Shown: positions 42,915 through 52,237 of the stretch, piece by piece
Layout of the letters: every line of letters begins with the position of its first letter
Position numbering within the stretch: the stretch's first letter is position 1
Source of the DNA: Moritella dasanensis ArB 0140
GTDB lineage: Bacteria; Pseudomonadota; Gammaproteobacteria; Enterobacterales; Moritellaceae
Direction of reading: 5' to 3'
NCBI RefSeq assembly: GCF_000276805.1
Contig: NZ_AKXQ01000004.1
Location: 62,001 to 126,000, forward strand
DNA: 64,000 nucleotides
Notes under the pieces: model-generated
Told to the model about the DNA's origin: nothing
Database searches by the model: none
Seen by the model: only the letters and a program-made list of their open reading frames with translations
Position numbers and translations under genes: made by a program

Positions 42915-44513
42915 TTATACAGTGCGTAACTCTCGACGTAAAATCTTACCGACAGCGGTCTTTGGTAACTCATCCATAAACACAATCTGCTTCGGCACCT
43001 TGTAAGCCGTTAAAAATTCTTTACAGTGTGAAATGACCTCTTCTTCAGCAAGATCTGGGTTTTCCTTTGATTTCACGATGAAGGCTTTAACCGCTTCACC
43101 GGTTTTTTCGAGCGGTACACCAATGACGGCGGCTTCTAGAATACCTGCGTGATTAGCTAAAATCTCTTCGACTTCGTTTGGATACACATTAAAGCCAGAA
43201 ACGATGATCATGTCTTTTTTACGATCTACAATCTTGTAATAGCCGTTTTCTAGTTGTTCGGCAATATCACCTGTTTTGAAGAAACCATCTCGAGTCATGA
43301 CTTCAGCTGTCGCTGTTTCACTATGCCAATAACCTTGCATCACTTGTGGACCTCGAACGGATAGTTCACCCGCTTGACCAGCTGCGACTTCATTATCATC
43401 GTCATCAAGTAGCTTAATCTCTGTGCCTGGCAGGGCTGCACCAATCGAGCCTATTAAGGTTTCTCCTGGGCGGTTAAACGTAACTACTGGCGCGGTTTCA
43501 GATAAACCATAACCTTCACAAATATCGCAACCCGTTACATCTTTCCATAATTTAGCCGTTGAACTAGTGAGTGCAGTACCACCTGACGTGGTTATTTTTA
43601 GTTGGCTGAAATCCAATGCTTTAAAGTCAGGTTGGGTACATAAACCAACAAATAAGGTATTGAGACCTGAGAACGCGGTGAATTTAACTGTTTTAATTGC
43701 GTTCACAAAGCCCGGCATATCACGTGGATTTGGGATTAATACAGTGTGGGCACCAGTACTGAAGTACAGTAATAAGGTGATGTTAAATGCATAAATATGA
43801 TACAGCGGCAGTGGTGATATCAGTATTTCTTCACCTTGAGTGATCTCATTGGTTAAGCGGTGTTTGGTTTGGATGGTATTACTTAATACATTGCGGTGGC
43901 TCAGCATTGCGCCTTTTGATAACCCCGTGGTACCACCTGTGTATTGTAAAATAGCTAAATCATCTGCATCACAAGACACTGGCAGGTAAGGAGCCTGCTC
44001 ACCGAGTGCAATCGCATCAAGTAATGATATTGTATCTAGTTGCGTTGAGCCTTGCGCTTGTGGGGCGAGCAAGTCTGCTGCATGGGTCGTAATAACTGTC
44101 TTTATGTTGGTATCAGGTAGTACTTTTTCTGCGACCGGTAATAAATCAGATAAGATTACTAATGCCGTTGCTTCTGAATTATTAAATTGATGTAGCATCT
44201 CTCTTGGCGTATATAGCGGGTTGGTATTAACTAAGACTAACCCTGCGCGAGTTGCACCATAAGCGGCAACCGGGAATTGAGTAATACTCGGTAATTGGAT
44301 CGCAATTTTATCGCCGGGTTTTAGGTCTGTATGGTTTTGCAAATAAGATGCAAAGGCCGCAGAGAGATCATCTATTTCTTTAAAAGTAAGGGTTTTGCCT
44401 AAACAAGTATAAGCAGGTCTATTCGCATATTCTTCACACGTATCTTGTATCAAATCAGCAATACAATTGAGTCCGTTCAATTCGATTTTTTCTACAGCAG
44501 CATTCGATGACAT
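42915..44513 (-). CDS. fadD: Long-chain fatty acid-CoA ligase (FadD-type)
   Basis: A 532-residue AMP-forming acyl-CoA synthetase. Motif A3 is LAILQYTGGTTGLSKGAMLS, followed by HAGTEL-type GYGLSETAPVV, YKTGDI-type FKTGDIAEQ, the hinge DRKKDMIIVSGFNVYPNEVE and the C-terminal catalytic lysine in LPKTAVGKILRREL. The length and motifs fit FadD/FadD2-type enzymes that activate free fatty acids for beta-oxidation. A FadR-like operator lies upstream at 44740-44756. The enzyme is cytoplasmic or peripheral at the membrane. Confidence 0.9.
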   Translation of the reverse strand: MSSNAAVEKIELNGLNCIADLIQDTCEEYANRPAYTCLGKTLTFKEIDDLSAAFASYLQNHTDLKPGDKIAIQLPSITQFPVAAYGATRAGLVLVNTNPLYTPREMLHQFNNSEATALVILSDLLPVAEKVLPDTNIKTVITTHAADLLAPQAQGSTQLDTISLLDAIALGEQAPYLPVSCDADDLAILQYTGGTTGLSKGAMLSHRNVLSNTIQTKHRLTNEITQGEEILISPLPLYHIYAFNITLLLYFSTGAHTVLIPNPRDMPGFVNAIKTVKFTAFSGLNTLFVGLCTQPDFKALDFSQLKITTSGGTALTSSTAKLWKDVTGCDICEGYGLSETAPVVTFNRPGETLIGSIGAALPGTEIKLLDDDDNEVAAGQAGELSVRGPQVMQGYWHSETATAEVMTRDGFFKTGDIAEQLENGYYKIVDRKKDMIIVSGFNVYPNEVEEILANHAGILEAAVIGVPLEKTGEAVKAFIVKSKENPDLAEEEVISHCKEFLTAYKVPKQIVFMDELPKTAVGKILRRELRTV

Positions 44514-44877
44514 AAATTATTCCTATCCATTAAGTTGTGTGGTGCATATCAAGTGACACCAGATAGCAGTAGTCGTTGCAATCTATTTATAATTAGCTAT
44601 TTGTTACTAGCGATTTTTACAAACAGGTTATTTAAGCTGATTTTTTTTGAATAATAAATTTAAACAGTCGTATGATTTATTATCATACTGGCGAATTTAT
44701 TGATTGCCGCGATCAACTCGTTATTTTTGCATATAGCTCAACTGGTCGGTTTAGTTTGTTGGGAATTTAAATATCAGCGTAATAGCAGGTTGAGCGGTTA
44801 GCAGCTAGGCTTTTATATATCGTTTTAATTTAATTCACGTAGCATATGTTAAATCATGCTTATAAAAGGTTGGATTT
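44514..44877. other. Intergenic region with a FadR-like operator and a small palindrome
   Basis: The 364 bases between divergent genes hold the FadR-like site and a partial palindrome (GTATGAT, five bases, ATCATAC) near 44670-44690. No gene is seen. Confidence 0.55.
44740..44756 (-). promoter_or_regulatory. FadR-like operator upstream of the acyl-CoA ligase gene
   Basis: The 17-base site AACTGGTCGGTTTAGTT matches the E. coli FadR consensus AACTGGTCNGACCAGTT at 13 of 16 fixed positions, including the whole left half. It lies 227 bp before the ligase start and 122 bp before the divergent gene. Confidence 0.6.
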
Positions 44878-45288
44878 ATGACTAAGTTGAAGATAAATAT
44901 CATGTTTACATTACTGTTAATTTATCCCTTTAATAGTTTTTCAAAACAGCAAGTGGCTATCTTTTTGGGTAGCCCTATGTCTGGGTTTCAATATCAACAG
45001 GATGACTTACGATTTTCTTTGGGGCTTAAAGATTTCGGCTTTGCATTTGATCAGGTGTTTCGTGTCGCAGAATTATTGCAGAAACCTGAGTTGGATCCTT
45101 TATATGTGTATCTGGGAGCGCAGCTTGTCGATGACAATAAACATAAAGTAGCAGTGCGTTCTGGTATTGGCTTTCAGCAACCCTTCGACAAAGTCACATT
45201 GTATGCGGAGCTTGGTCCTAGCTTGTACGTGATAGAGGATGTGGATTTGAAACTAGAAGCGAGCTTAGGGTTAAAAATCGATTTTTAA
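44878..45288 (+). CDS. Small exported beta-rich protein (outer-membrane-like), unknown
   Basis: A 136-residue protein with a signal peptide (NIMFTLLLIYPFNSFS), followed by six or so amphipathic strands (QQVAIFLGSPMSGFQY, DLRFSLGLKDFGFAFD, PLYVYLGAQLVDDNKHKVAV, VRSGIGFQ, KVTLYAELGPSLYVIED, VDLKLEASLGLKIDF). The last residue is Phe, as in outer-membrane beta-barrel proteins, but it is too small for a full barrel of usual size and would form at most six to eight strands. It is divergent from the fatty-acid ligase gene and shares its operator region. No family name can be given. Confidence 0.7.
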   Translation: MTKLKINIMFTLLLIYPFNSFSKQQVAIFLGSPMSGFQYQQDDLRFSLGLKDFGFAFDQVFRVAELLQKPELDPLYVYLGAQLVDDNKHKVAVRSGIGFQQPFDKVTLYAELGPSLYVIEDVDLKLEASLGLKIDF

Positions 45289-45300
45289 TCCTAAGCTCGC
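45259..45300. terminator. Long hairpin that spans the stop codon of the exported-protein gene
   Basis: The 20-base arms (45259-45278 and 45281-45300) pair fully with one G-U pair and only two central bases (plus-strand reading). The stop codon (45286-45288) lies inside. It sits between convergent genes and could terminate both. Confidence 0.65.
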
Positions 45301-45346
45301 CTCGGGGTCGGTTGTTGTTTAAAGCTGCTGTTTAAAGTCGTGGCGA

Positions 45347-45685
45347 TTACAAGTCCAAATACATTAATAGTGGAATGAGAATAATATTACAAATGACCAG
45401 AGAACTGGCCACGGTAAATATTTTTTTAACCTTGCTGCAGCGATAAATAAAATATTCGTCAAAATGCTGTAAATGCTCATTACGATGGATGTAATGAAAT
45501 AATTGCATCTGCTTTGAGTAGTTACCTTCAGTTTTGAAAAACACGCGCCCATTTACCCGTTGATAAAGTAGCGGGTCTATATCCCTCATGTGATAAAGCA
45601 GGCAGCGTAACGAAGATACTGCACGCGCAACATTAATTAGAGTAATCAGTGAAAACGCGATAAAAATAAGATCACTATTATTCAT
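45347..45685 (-). CDS. uspB: Universal stress protein B (UspB)
   Basis: A 112-residue inner-membrane protein matching E. coli UspB (111 residues). Features in order are a first membrane segment (LIFIAFSLITLINVAR), then AVSSLRCLLYHMRDIDPLLYQ and VNGRVFF, the HHDDEFIRRCE-like FDEYFIYRCSKVKKIF, and a second membrane segment (ASSLVICNIILIPLLMYL). UspB is a sigma-S-dependent stationary-phase protein in E. coli that is linked to ethanol tolerance. It usually adjoins uspA, but no uspA is present here. Confidence 0.9.
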   Translation of the reverse strand: MNNSDLIFIAFSLITLINVARAVSSLRCLLYHMRDIDPLLYQRVNGRVFFKTEGNYSKQMQLFHYIHRNEHLQHFDEYFIYRCSKVKKIFTVASSLVICNIILIPLLMYLDL

Positions 45686-46070
45686 ATTTTCCCCTCAGCA
45701 AGTGCTGCACAGTGCTTGTCAGTTTCATTATCCTTATTATTATTAGTTTAATATATATTTTTACTTTCGGTATGTTATGCCGAATAAAAGCGAATTATTT
45801 ATATTATTAAACGTTAATTTAACACCCTGTAAACACATTACTAAAACTAATCTGAACTCACTGAAAATATAGTGTTTTCTGAGTCTGATTTTACTTGCCT
45901 AACACTTGCCTCAAGACTATTATCCCGCCTGAAATGAAGAGTAAGATATTGCGTATATGGATTTAGCCTGTCAACAATCTTTACATTATCAATCCAAATA
46001 GAGTTTATCTCTAATTATTGCGGTTTTTAACCTTAATTACCGTTTTATATTCGTATATTATTATGAGGGT
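45686..46070. other. Intergenic region between divergent uspB and emrD
   Basis: The 385 AT-rich bases hold a small hairpin (45766-45784, TTCGGTAT and ATGCCGAA around GTT). I see no gene and cannot assign promoters with confidence. Confidence 0.5.
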
Positions 46071-47291
46071 ATGGTTGTGCTACAACAATCGTCTTCTGCC
46101 AACATGGCAAAGTTACTATTTCTAATTATTATCCTGACTGCGGTTGGCCAAATGACGCAAACGATGTATGTGCCATCAATTGCGGCGATGGCCACCGATT
46201 TTGCTGTTCAACCGACGTATTTACAAGCCGTTATGGCTGCTTACTTGATCCCTTATGGGTTATCACAGTTTATTTATGGGCCATTATCAGATCGCATTGG
46301 CAGACGTCCAGTGATCATGGTAGGTATGCTGATATTTTTACTGGGTACATTAGGGGCGTTGTTTGCACCGTCTTTTGAATGGTTCCTATTAGCCAGCTTT
46401 ATCCAAGGTTCTGGCACGGGTTGTGCGGGCGCAATGTCGAGAACGGTCACGCGTGACTGTTACGATGGCGCAGCGCTGCATAAAGCCAATAGCTTAGTCA
46501 GTATGGGGGTGATATTTTCACCGTTATTGGCGCCGGTCGTTGGTGGTTACCTTTCAATGGCGTTTGATTGGCACGCAAGTTATGTGTTTTTACTGGTTTT
46601 TGGTGCGCTAGTGACGTTAGCTATGTTTACTATGTTTGATGAAACATTACCGCAAGAAAACCGCCGTAATGAGCCCGTTTGGACAAGCTATAGCTATGTG
46701 TTAAGTAACCGTCAGTTTCAAGGTTATGTATTTTGTTTGATCGCGACATTTGCCGGCATTGCTGTGTTTGAAGCGGCGGCAGGTGTATTACTGGGCAGTG
46801 TACTTAAACTTGATCCAACGACTATTAGCTGGTTATTTGTATTACCACTGCCGGGTTATTTACTTGGAGCGTGGTTATCGGCAACATTATCTGCACGTAT
46901 CGGCCAGCGTCACTTGTTTAATATTGGCATGGCGACGTTAATCATTGGCGCGGTAGTGATTGTTATCCCAGGTATGAGCGGGCTAGTGACTGTTGTATCT
47001 TTGATTGGTGGTGGGTTTATTTCGTTTATTGGTGCTGGCATTATATTTCCAGCAGCAACGACAGCGGCAATTCAACCTTTCCCACATCATGCAGGCACTG
47101 CCGGTGCTATATTAGGTGGTATGCAAAATTTAGGGGCGGGTCTGGTGACATTATCTGCATCTTTGATGGGCGCAAAAGATCAATTTAACCTTGGTACTGT
47201 GATGCTAGTAGCTGCATTGTTAGTGGTGGTTAGCATATTATGGGTACGTCGTCGATTTACCAGTGATGCTGCAATGACGCCGAGTTTATAA
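46071..47291 (+). CDS. emrD: Multidrug efflux MFS transporter EmrD-like
   Basis: A 406-residue MFS protein with twelve hydrophobic segments. TAVGQMTQTMYVPSIAAMA and QAVMAAYLIPYGLSQFIYGP, followed by LSDRIGRRPVIMVGM (motif A), FIQGSGTGCAGAMSRTVTRD, ILGGMQNLGAGLVTL and others match E. coli EmrD step for step (VGQMAQTIYIPAIADMA and so on). The family exports amphipathic toxic compounds. The ATG is preceded by GAGGGT, and a terminator follows. Confidence 0.9.
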   Translation: MVVLQQSSSANMAKLLFLIIILTAVGQMTQTMYVPSIAAMATDFAVQPTYLQAVMAAYLIPYGLSQFIYGPLSDRIGRRPVIMVGMLIFLLGTLGALFAPSFEWFLLASFIQGSGTGCAGAMSRTVTRDCYDGAALHKANSLVSMGVIFSPLLAPVVGGYLSMAFDWHASYVFLLVFGALVTLAMFTMFDETLPQENRRNEPVWTSYSYVLSNRQFQGYVFCLIATFAGIAVFEAAAGVLLGSVLKLDPTTISWLFVLPLPGYLLGAWLSATLSARIGQRHLFNIGMATLIIGAVVIVIPGMSGLVTVVSLIGGGFISFIGAGIIFPAATTAAIQPFPHHAGTAGAILGGMQNLGAGLVTLSASLMGAKDQFNLGTVMLVAALLVVVSILWVRRRFTSDAAMTPSL

Positions 47292-47311
47292 ATAGCTTAT
47301 AAGAAAGACTG

Positions 47312-47334
47312 CGGGAACAGGACGTTCCCGTTTT
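47312..47334 (+). terminator. Terminator after emrD
   Basis: The stem CGGGAAC and GTTCCCG around AGGAC is followed by TTTTAG. Confidence 0.8.
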
Positions 47335-47336
47335 AG

Positions 47337-47552
47337 TTACTGTTGATGCGCTCGATAATGTGGGTCTGTCCAGCAAAGTGGTAATTCTTCACCTGATAAG
47401 AAAAGCAAATCTGATTTTTTAAATGATTCAGGATCTTGCTGCTCCTCACCAACTTGATAACGACCTAATACTGTCTCATGGAATAGATTGGTAAGGTCAT
47501 CTTGCCCTATCACTTCTATCATATCGTTATTGTTTCTATGTTTGAAAAACAT
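47337..47552 (-). CDS. Small hypothetical protein (71 residues)
   Basis: A small soluble protein starting MFFKHRNNNDMIEVIGQDD at the ATG 47550-47552, which has GGAG six bases upstream; the frame is open four codons further to a GTG without that spacing. The later part holds NLFHETVLGRYQVGEEQQDP and ELPLCWTDPHYR, which reads like one small alpha/beta unit. I recall similar short ORFs beside emrD-like or methyltransferase genes in Vibrio but cannot name a family. Confidence 0.6.
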   Translation of the reverse strand: MFFKHRNNNDMIEVIGQDDLTNLFHETVLGRYQVGEEQQDPESFKKSDLLFLSGEELPLCWTDPHYRAHQQ

Positions 47553-47662
47553 AATAGACTCCACTTACTGTTTTCTATTAGTAGAGTATAGCTTGGGCTC
47601 ACCTTTTATTTTGATTATCAGTTAAACTGCTTGTGCCAATGAACCCGTAATGTAGGTGTAAT

Positions 47663-48253
47663 ATGACAAAACCATTCTCGCAACCTTGTGAAAACAATAA
47701 ACACGCGATTTTAACTGTATTAACACGTGAATTTATCCAACCCCAGCGAATACTGGAAGTGGGGACGGGCAGCGCCCAGCATGCGGTGTATTTTGCTGAA
47801 CAGCTGGCGCATTTAACTTGGCAAACGAGTGACTTAGTTAGTAATCATGCTGGTATACACAGTTGGTTAGACAGTGTGTGTTTGGATAATTTACAGCGAC
47901 CTTTAGCATTAGATCTCAATCAAGTTTGGCCAGTTGAAAAAGTGGATGGTATTTTTACTGCGAATACCTTGCATATCGTTAGTTGGTCTTTAGTGTGTAA
48001 TTTCTTTAACGGGGTTGGTGCGCATTTATCACCTGGTGGCAAGTTGTGTATCTATGGGCCGTTTAACTATCAGGGACAATTTACCTGCCAGAGCAATGCT
48101 GATTTTGATGTGTGGTTAAAGAATATTGATATTGAGCGTGGCATTCGTGATATTGACGCGATTAATCAGCTGGCAAATGCACAAGGTCTGACATTAATAC
48201 ATGATCATACGATGCCTGCGAATAACCGTTTATTAGTGTTTGTTAAGTCTTAA
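47663..48253 (+). CDS. DUF938 domain-containing SAM-dependent methyltransferase
   Basis: A 196-residue class I methyltransferase-fold protein. The SAM motif is RILEVGTGSAQHAVYFAEQ (motif I), and the family's opening PFSQPCENNKHAIL and the later IFTANTLHIVSWSLV, LSPGGKLCIYGPFNYQGQFT, SNADFDVWLK and RGIRDIDAINQLA fit DUF938. The substrate is unknown. Start ATG has GTAGGTG upstream. The stop lies 8 bp from the convergent NifW-like gene. Confidence 0.88.
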   Translation: MTKPFSQPCENNKHAILTVLTREFIQPQRILEVGTGSAQHAVYFAEQLAHLTWQTSDLVSNHAGIHSWLDSVCLDNLQRPLALDLNQVWPVEKVDGIFTANTLHIVSWSLVCNFFNGVGAHLSPGGKLCIYGPFNYQGQFTCQSNADFDVWLKNIDIERGIRDIDAINQLANAQGLTLIHDHTMPANNRLLVFVKS

Positions 48254-48260
48254 CTAACGG

Positions 48261-48578
48261 TTAACGCCTTTCACAAGACGTGCAGCCGCGACAAGCCGCA
48301 CGTGTCTTACTACTACGATCAAGTCGACCTCGTTGTACTTTACAATAAGCATTCTTTAAACAGCGACGATAATCAAACCAGTCTTGCGGTTTTGTTAAGA
48401 TCACATAACCGTTGAAGCGCTTGAGTAAATCATCTTGCCATTCATGCAATAAGCCACGGTCAAAACCAATCTCAAAGAAGTCTAATAATGCCGGAATACT
48501 GGCGAGTTTTTTTATCTGTTCAGCAGTACTGGGTTTGTTTGTTGCTTGCATCGTGACCTTTTCTGTTAATTCTGCCAT
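48261..48578 (-). CDS. NifW-like small protein with C-terminal CxxCxxC
   Basis: A protein of up to 105 residues (a second ATG gives 96). The segment about 22-82 (IKKLASIPALLDFFEIGFDR, LLHEWQDDLLKRFNGYVIL, YRRCLKNAYCKVQ) resembles the NifW (nitrogenase stabilising/protective) family as annotated in non-diazotrophs. The tail is basic and ends with C96-x2-C99-x2-C102, close in pattern to an iron-sulfur or zinc-binding site. It is divergent from sitA, with a strong Fur box between them, so it is probably iron repressed. No nitrogen-fixation gene is in the window, so a nitrogenase role is unlikely. Confidence 0.65.
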   Translation of the reverse strand: MAELTEKVTMQATNKPSTAEQIKKLASIPALLDFFEIGFDRGLLHEWQDDLLKRFNGYVILTKPQDWFDYRRCLKNAYCKVQRGRLDRSSKTRAACRGCTSCERR

Positions 48579-48645
48579 AGCGATTCCATCGCGTAAATCT
48601 AAAGCCGACGCTTCGTTGCTGTGGATCAGTTGTTGTGGATTAAAA

Positions 48646-48676
48646 AATACAAATGATAATAATTATCATTTGTATT
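48646..48676. promoter_or_regulatory. Strong Fur box, 31-bp perfect palindrome, between the NifW-like gene and sitA
   Basis: The core AATGATAATAATTATCATT (19 bases) agrees with the Fur consensus at nearly all positions. The perfect symmetry extends to 31 bp. It lies 67 bp before the NifW-like start and 84 bp before sitA. Confidence 0.9.
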
Positions 48677-48760
48677 GAGGTGGTTTAGATTTATTGCTAG
48701 TATTGATGAATACCGATAAATAACGAACTAATCAGCTAACCAACCAAGGAAGGAATCAAG

Positions 48761-49675
48761 ATGCAAGGTCAATTGGGTTTCATCACCTCATCACAACTTA
48801 TATTCTCCCTGTTGTTATCTATGTCCATATGGACAAGCAACGCCATCGCTGCAGAAGCGCAATTTAAAGTAGTGACCACATTTACAGTTATCGCAGATAT
48901 GGTTAGAAACGTGGCAGGTGATGCCGCTATCGTTACATCGATAACTAAACCAAATGCAGAGATCCATAATTACCAAGTAACGCCGGGTGATATTCGTCGT
49001 GCGCAAGGTGCAGATCTGATTATTTATAACGGACTTAATTTAGAGTTATGGTTTGATAAATTTTTCCGTAACTTAACCGATGTACCCAGTATTGTGGTGA
49101 CTAAAGGCATCGTGCCTATGGGGATTGCCAAAGGCCCTTATTCCGGGAAACCCAACCCGCATGCTTGGATGTCAGCGAGCAATGCCTTAATTTATGTTGA
49201 AAACATTCGACAGGCCTTGGTTGAATATGACCGTGATAACAGCGCTGTTTATAACCAAAATGCACTGCGTTACAGTGCCCAAATACTCGATGCTGTTGAA
49301 CCGTTTAAGCAGCAACTTACTCGGTTACCAAAGCATAAACGCTGGCTAGTGACGAGTGAGGGTGCCTTTAGTTATTTAACCCGTGATTACGATCTAAAAG
49401 AGCTTTATTTATGGCCGATTAATGCGGATTCACAAGGTACGCCGCAGCAAGTTCGCCATGTTATTGATGCAGTCAAAGCGAATAATATTGCGGCTATTTT
49501 CAGTGAAAGCACGGTATCTGCTCGGCCTGCGCAACAAGTCGCGCGTGAAACGGGCAGTCGTTATGCTGGCGTATTATACGTTGACTCCCTCAGCGGGGTT
49601 GATGGGCCAGTACCAACCTATATCGATTTACTGCAAGTCACATTGAGTACGATCACAGAAGGATTACAGCAATAA
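48761..49675 (+). CDS. sitA: Mn/Fe ABC transporter, periplasmic binding protein (SitA/YfeA-type)
   Basis: A 304-residue cluster A-I binding protein. The signal peptide is at about 10-31 (ending SNAIAAEA). Metal ligands by alignment with the family are His69 (EIHNYQ), His134 (NPHAWM), Glu200 (VTSEGAF) and Asp275 (YVDSLSG); a Glu/Asp pair with two His suits manganese or ferrous iron rather than zinc. The protein lies behind the Fur box and starts the operon sitABCD. The stop overlaps the sitB start (TAATG). Confidence 0.9.
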   Translation: MQGQLGFITSSQLIFSLLLSMSIWTSNAIAAEAQFKVVTTFTVIADMVRNVAGDAAIVTSITKPNAEIHNYQVTPGDIRRAQGADLIIYNGLNLELWFDKFFRNLTDVPSIVVTKGIVPMGIAKGPYSGKPNPHAWMSASNALIYVENIRQALVEYDRDNSAVYNQNALRYSAQILDAVEPFKQQLTRLPKHKRWLVTSEGAFSYLTRDYDLKELYLWPINADSQGTPQQVRHVIDAVKANNIAAIFSESTVSARPAQQVARETGSRYAGVLYVDSLSGVDGPVPTYIDLLQVTLSTITEGLQQ

Positions 49676-50529
49676 TGATGGGATTAGAAGTGAACGATAT
49701 TAGTGTGACGTATCGCAACGGCCATACTGCATTATTTAATGCCAGTTTTACCTTGCCACAGGGTTCTATTACCGCCTTGGTTGGTATTAATGGCAGTGGT
49801 AAGTCGACCTTGTTCAAGGCCATTATGGGTTTTGTTCGTTTAGCGAAAGGTTCTGTGAATATTTTAGGCTTACCGGTTAACAAGGCGTTAAAAAGTAACC
49901 TTGTCGCTTATGTGCCTCAGAGTGAAGAGATTGATTGGCATTTTCCTATTTTAGTTGAAGACGTGGTGATGATGGGACGTTATGGTCATATGAATATGTT
50001 TCGCATCGCCAAACCGACTGATCACGATAAGGTCAATATGGCGCTTGATCGCGTCAATATGGGCGAATTTAAGCATCGTCAGATTGGAGAGTTATCTGGT
50101 GGGCAGAAAAAAAGAGTGTTTCTGGCGCGCGCACTAGCACAAGAAAGCCAAGTGATTTTACTCGATGAACCCTTTACTGGTGTTGATGTAAAAACCGAAG
50201 AGCAGATCATGGCGTTGTTACGTGAGCTGCGCAGTGAAGGAAAAGTCATTTTAGTATCAACCCATAATTTGGGCAGTGTGCCTGAGTTTTGTGATAGGAC
50301 GGTATTAATTAATCGCACCATTTTGGGTGCAGGACTAACCCGCGAAGTATTTACCCAGGATAACTTACAGAAAACCTTTGGTGGGGTATTACGCCACTTC
50401 ATTCTTGCTGGTGATGAACTGCATGACGATGATGATGCCAGAAAGGTCACTGTGCTTTCTGATCACGAACGGCCTGTCGTGCTTTATGGTGACGGCGAAC
50501 AAACGCCAGTAGTGAGGGACAGATGTTAG
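49675..50529 (+). CDS. sitB: Mn/Fe ABC transporter, ATP-binding protein (SitB/YfeB-type)
   Basis: A 284-residue ATPase. Walker A is GINGSGKST, followed by the Q-loop [10 protein letters not shown] typical of the Mn/Zn family, the signature [15 protein letters not shown], Walker [13 protein letters not shown] and the switch His in STHNLGSV. The C-terminal tail (about 235-284) is His/Asp-rich (LHDDDDARK), longer than in minimal ATPases, and could bind metal. The ATG is the first of two consecutive ones, and the end overlaps sitC by 7 bp. Confidence 0.92.
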   Translation: MMGLEVNDISVTYRNGHTALFNASFTLPQGSITALVGINGSGKSTLFKAIMGFVRLAKGSVNILGLPVNKALKSNLVAYVPQSEEIDWHFPILVEDVVMMGRYGHMNMFRIAKPTDHDKVNMALDRVNMGEFKHRQIGELSGGQKKRVFLARALAQESQVILLDEPFTGVDVKTEEQIMALLRELRSEGKVILVSTHNLGSVPEFCDRTVLINRTILGAGLTREVFTQDNLQKTFGGVLRHFILAGDELHDDDDARKVTVLSDHERPVVLYGDGEQTPVVRDRC

Positions 50530-51380
50530 AAACGTTATTAAGTCCTTTTTATTATGGTTATATGGTTAATGCTATTTTAATCAGTGCGCTGGTGGGTGGT
50601 GTCTGCGCTTTTCTGTCTGCCTATTTGATGTTAAAAGGCTGGTCATTAATTGGTGATGCATTGTCACATTCTATTGTACCGGGTGTTGCTGGTGCTTATA
50701 TGCTGGGATTACCGTTTTCGTTAGGCGCATTTTTTTCCGGCGGTTTAGCGGCCACGACGATGCTATTTTTAAATCAACGCACCAAATTGAAAGAAGACGC
50801 TATTATCGGGCTGATCTTTACTTCTTTTTTTGGATTAGGTCTGTTTATGGTGTCATTGGCTCCGACATCCGTGAATATTCAAACCATTGTATTGGGTAAT
50901 ATTTTAGCGATAACACCTGCTGATACATTACAGTTAGTGCTGATATCTGGTGTTTCATTGTTGGTGTTGATCGTCAAATGGAAAGATTTGATGGTGGTTT
51001 TTTTTGATGAAAATCATGCCCGCAGCATCGGTTTAAACCCCAATGCGTTAAAGGTTTTATTTTTTACATTACTCAGTGCGTGTACGGTTGCAGCATTGCA
51101 AACTGTCGGTGCATTTTTGGTGATCGCCATGGTGGTGACACCCGGCGCAACCGCTTATTTATTAAGTGACCGATTCTCTTGGGTGATAATACTGAGTGTG
51201 ATCATCGGTGCGGTTAGTTCATTTATGGGGGCTTATCTAAGTTATTTCATTGATGGCGCAACTGGCGGGATCATTGTGGTTTTGCAAGCGATGGTATTTA
51301 TGCTGGCCTTTGTATTCGCACCTAAGCATGGTTATCTTGCTGCTCGCTATAAAGCCAGACAAATCACGAGGACGTTATGA
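50523..51380 (+). CDS. sitC: Mn/Fe ABC transporter, permease (SitC/YfeC-type)
   Basis: A 285-residue ABC-3 family permease with eight or so membrane segments. [20 protein letters not shown] in the N-terminal half and [17 protein letters not shown] near the end are the family signatures. It would pair with SitD. It overlaps sitB (7 bp) and sitD (4 bp), which indicates tight coupling of the four genes. Confidence 0.92.
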   Translation: MLETLLSPFYYGYMVNAILISALVGGVCAFLSAYLMLKGWSLIGDALSHSIVPGVAGAYMLGLPFSLGAFFSGGLAATTMLFLNQRTKLKEDAIIGLIFTSFFGLGLFMVSLAPTSVNIQTIVLGNILAITPADTLQLVLISGVSLLVLIVKWKDLMVVFFDENHARSIGLNPNALKVLFFTLLSACTVAALQTVGAFLVIAMVVTPGATAYLLSDRFSWVIILSVIIGAVSSFMGAYLSYFIDGATGGIIVVLQAMVFMLAFVFAPKHGYLAARYKARQITRTL

Positions 51381-52237
51381 TGTTAGAACCTTTTACCTTT
51401 ATTTTTATGCAACAAGCATTTCTAATCGTATTGCTGGTGGCTATTCCGACCGCCTTATTATCGTGTTTCTTAGTATTAAAAGGCTGGTCATTAATGGGCG
51501 ATGCTATCTCTCATTCTGTTTTACCTGGTGTGGTTATCGCTTATGTACTGGCTATTCCTTATATCATCGGCGCTTTTGTCGCGGGTATGTTCTGCGCCCT
51601 CGCAACTGGTTTTATTAAAGATAATAGTCGCTTGAAAGAAGATACCGTCATGGGCGTGGTGTTTTCGAGTATGTTCGGCTTAGGTTTGGTATTAATGACT
51701 AAAATTGAATCGGGTGTGCATTTAGATCATATTTTATTTGGTGATGTACTGGGCGTGAGTTGGACTGATATTATAGAAGTGAGTCTTATCGCACTGTTAG
51801 TCGTGATATTCATGCTGATAAAAGGCAAGGACTTATTGGTTTTTGTGTTTGACCATCAACATGCGAAAGCGATTGGTTTACCGACTGGATTATTACATTA
51901 CGGTTTGTTGTCGTTATTATCTTTAACCATCGTATGTGCGCTGAAAGCGGTGGGGATGATCTTGGTTATTGCGATGTTGATAGCCCCTGGTGCAATCGCA
52001 TTTTTACTGACGAATAAATTTCAAAATATGCTCATTGTTGCTTTATTAGTGTCGTTATTCGCTTCATTCTTTGGCGTATATCTGAGCTTTTTCCTCGACA
52101 GTGCTCCCGCGCCGACAATTATCATGTTGTTGAGCATTATCTTTATTTTAGTGTTTATCTATCGAAGTTACCAAGCCAAAGTAACTGCATCAAAATGCCC
52201 AACGCAGCAAGAGGATACTGCCTTAAACTATGTGTAA
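51377..52237 (+). CDS. sitD: Mn/Fe ABC transporter, permease (SitD/YfeD-type)
   Basis: A 286-residue ABC-3 family permease, a paralogue of SitC: the same motif appears as LVLKGWSLMGDAISHSVLPG and the C-terminal MILVIAMLIAPGAIAFLL. Two permease genes in a row are normal for Sit/Yfe systems, unlike single-permease ZnuB. The 3' end overlaps the convergent methyltransferase gene by 15 bp, so transcription from the two sides collides there. Confidence 0.92.
   Translation: MMLEPFTFIFMQQAFLIVLLVAIPTALLSCFLVLKGWSLMGDAISHSVLPGVVIAYVLAIPYIIGAFVAGMFCALATGFIKDNSRLKEDTVMGVVFSSMFGLGLVLMTKIESGVHLDHILFGDVLGVSWTDIIEVSLIALLVVIFMLIKGKDLLVFVFDHQHAKAIGLPTGLLHYGLLSLLSLTIVCALKAVGMILVIAMLIAPGAIAFLLTNKFQNMLIVALLVSLFASFFGVYLSFFLDSAPAPTIIMLLSIIFILVFIYRSYQAKVTASKCPTQQEDTALNYV

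Noticed and set aside
48261-48578. Nitrogen fixation locus, from the NifW-like protein
   Set aside because: No nitrogenase or cofactor genes are in the window, and NifW-like proteins occur in non-fixing relatives.
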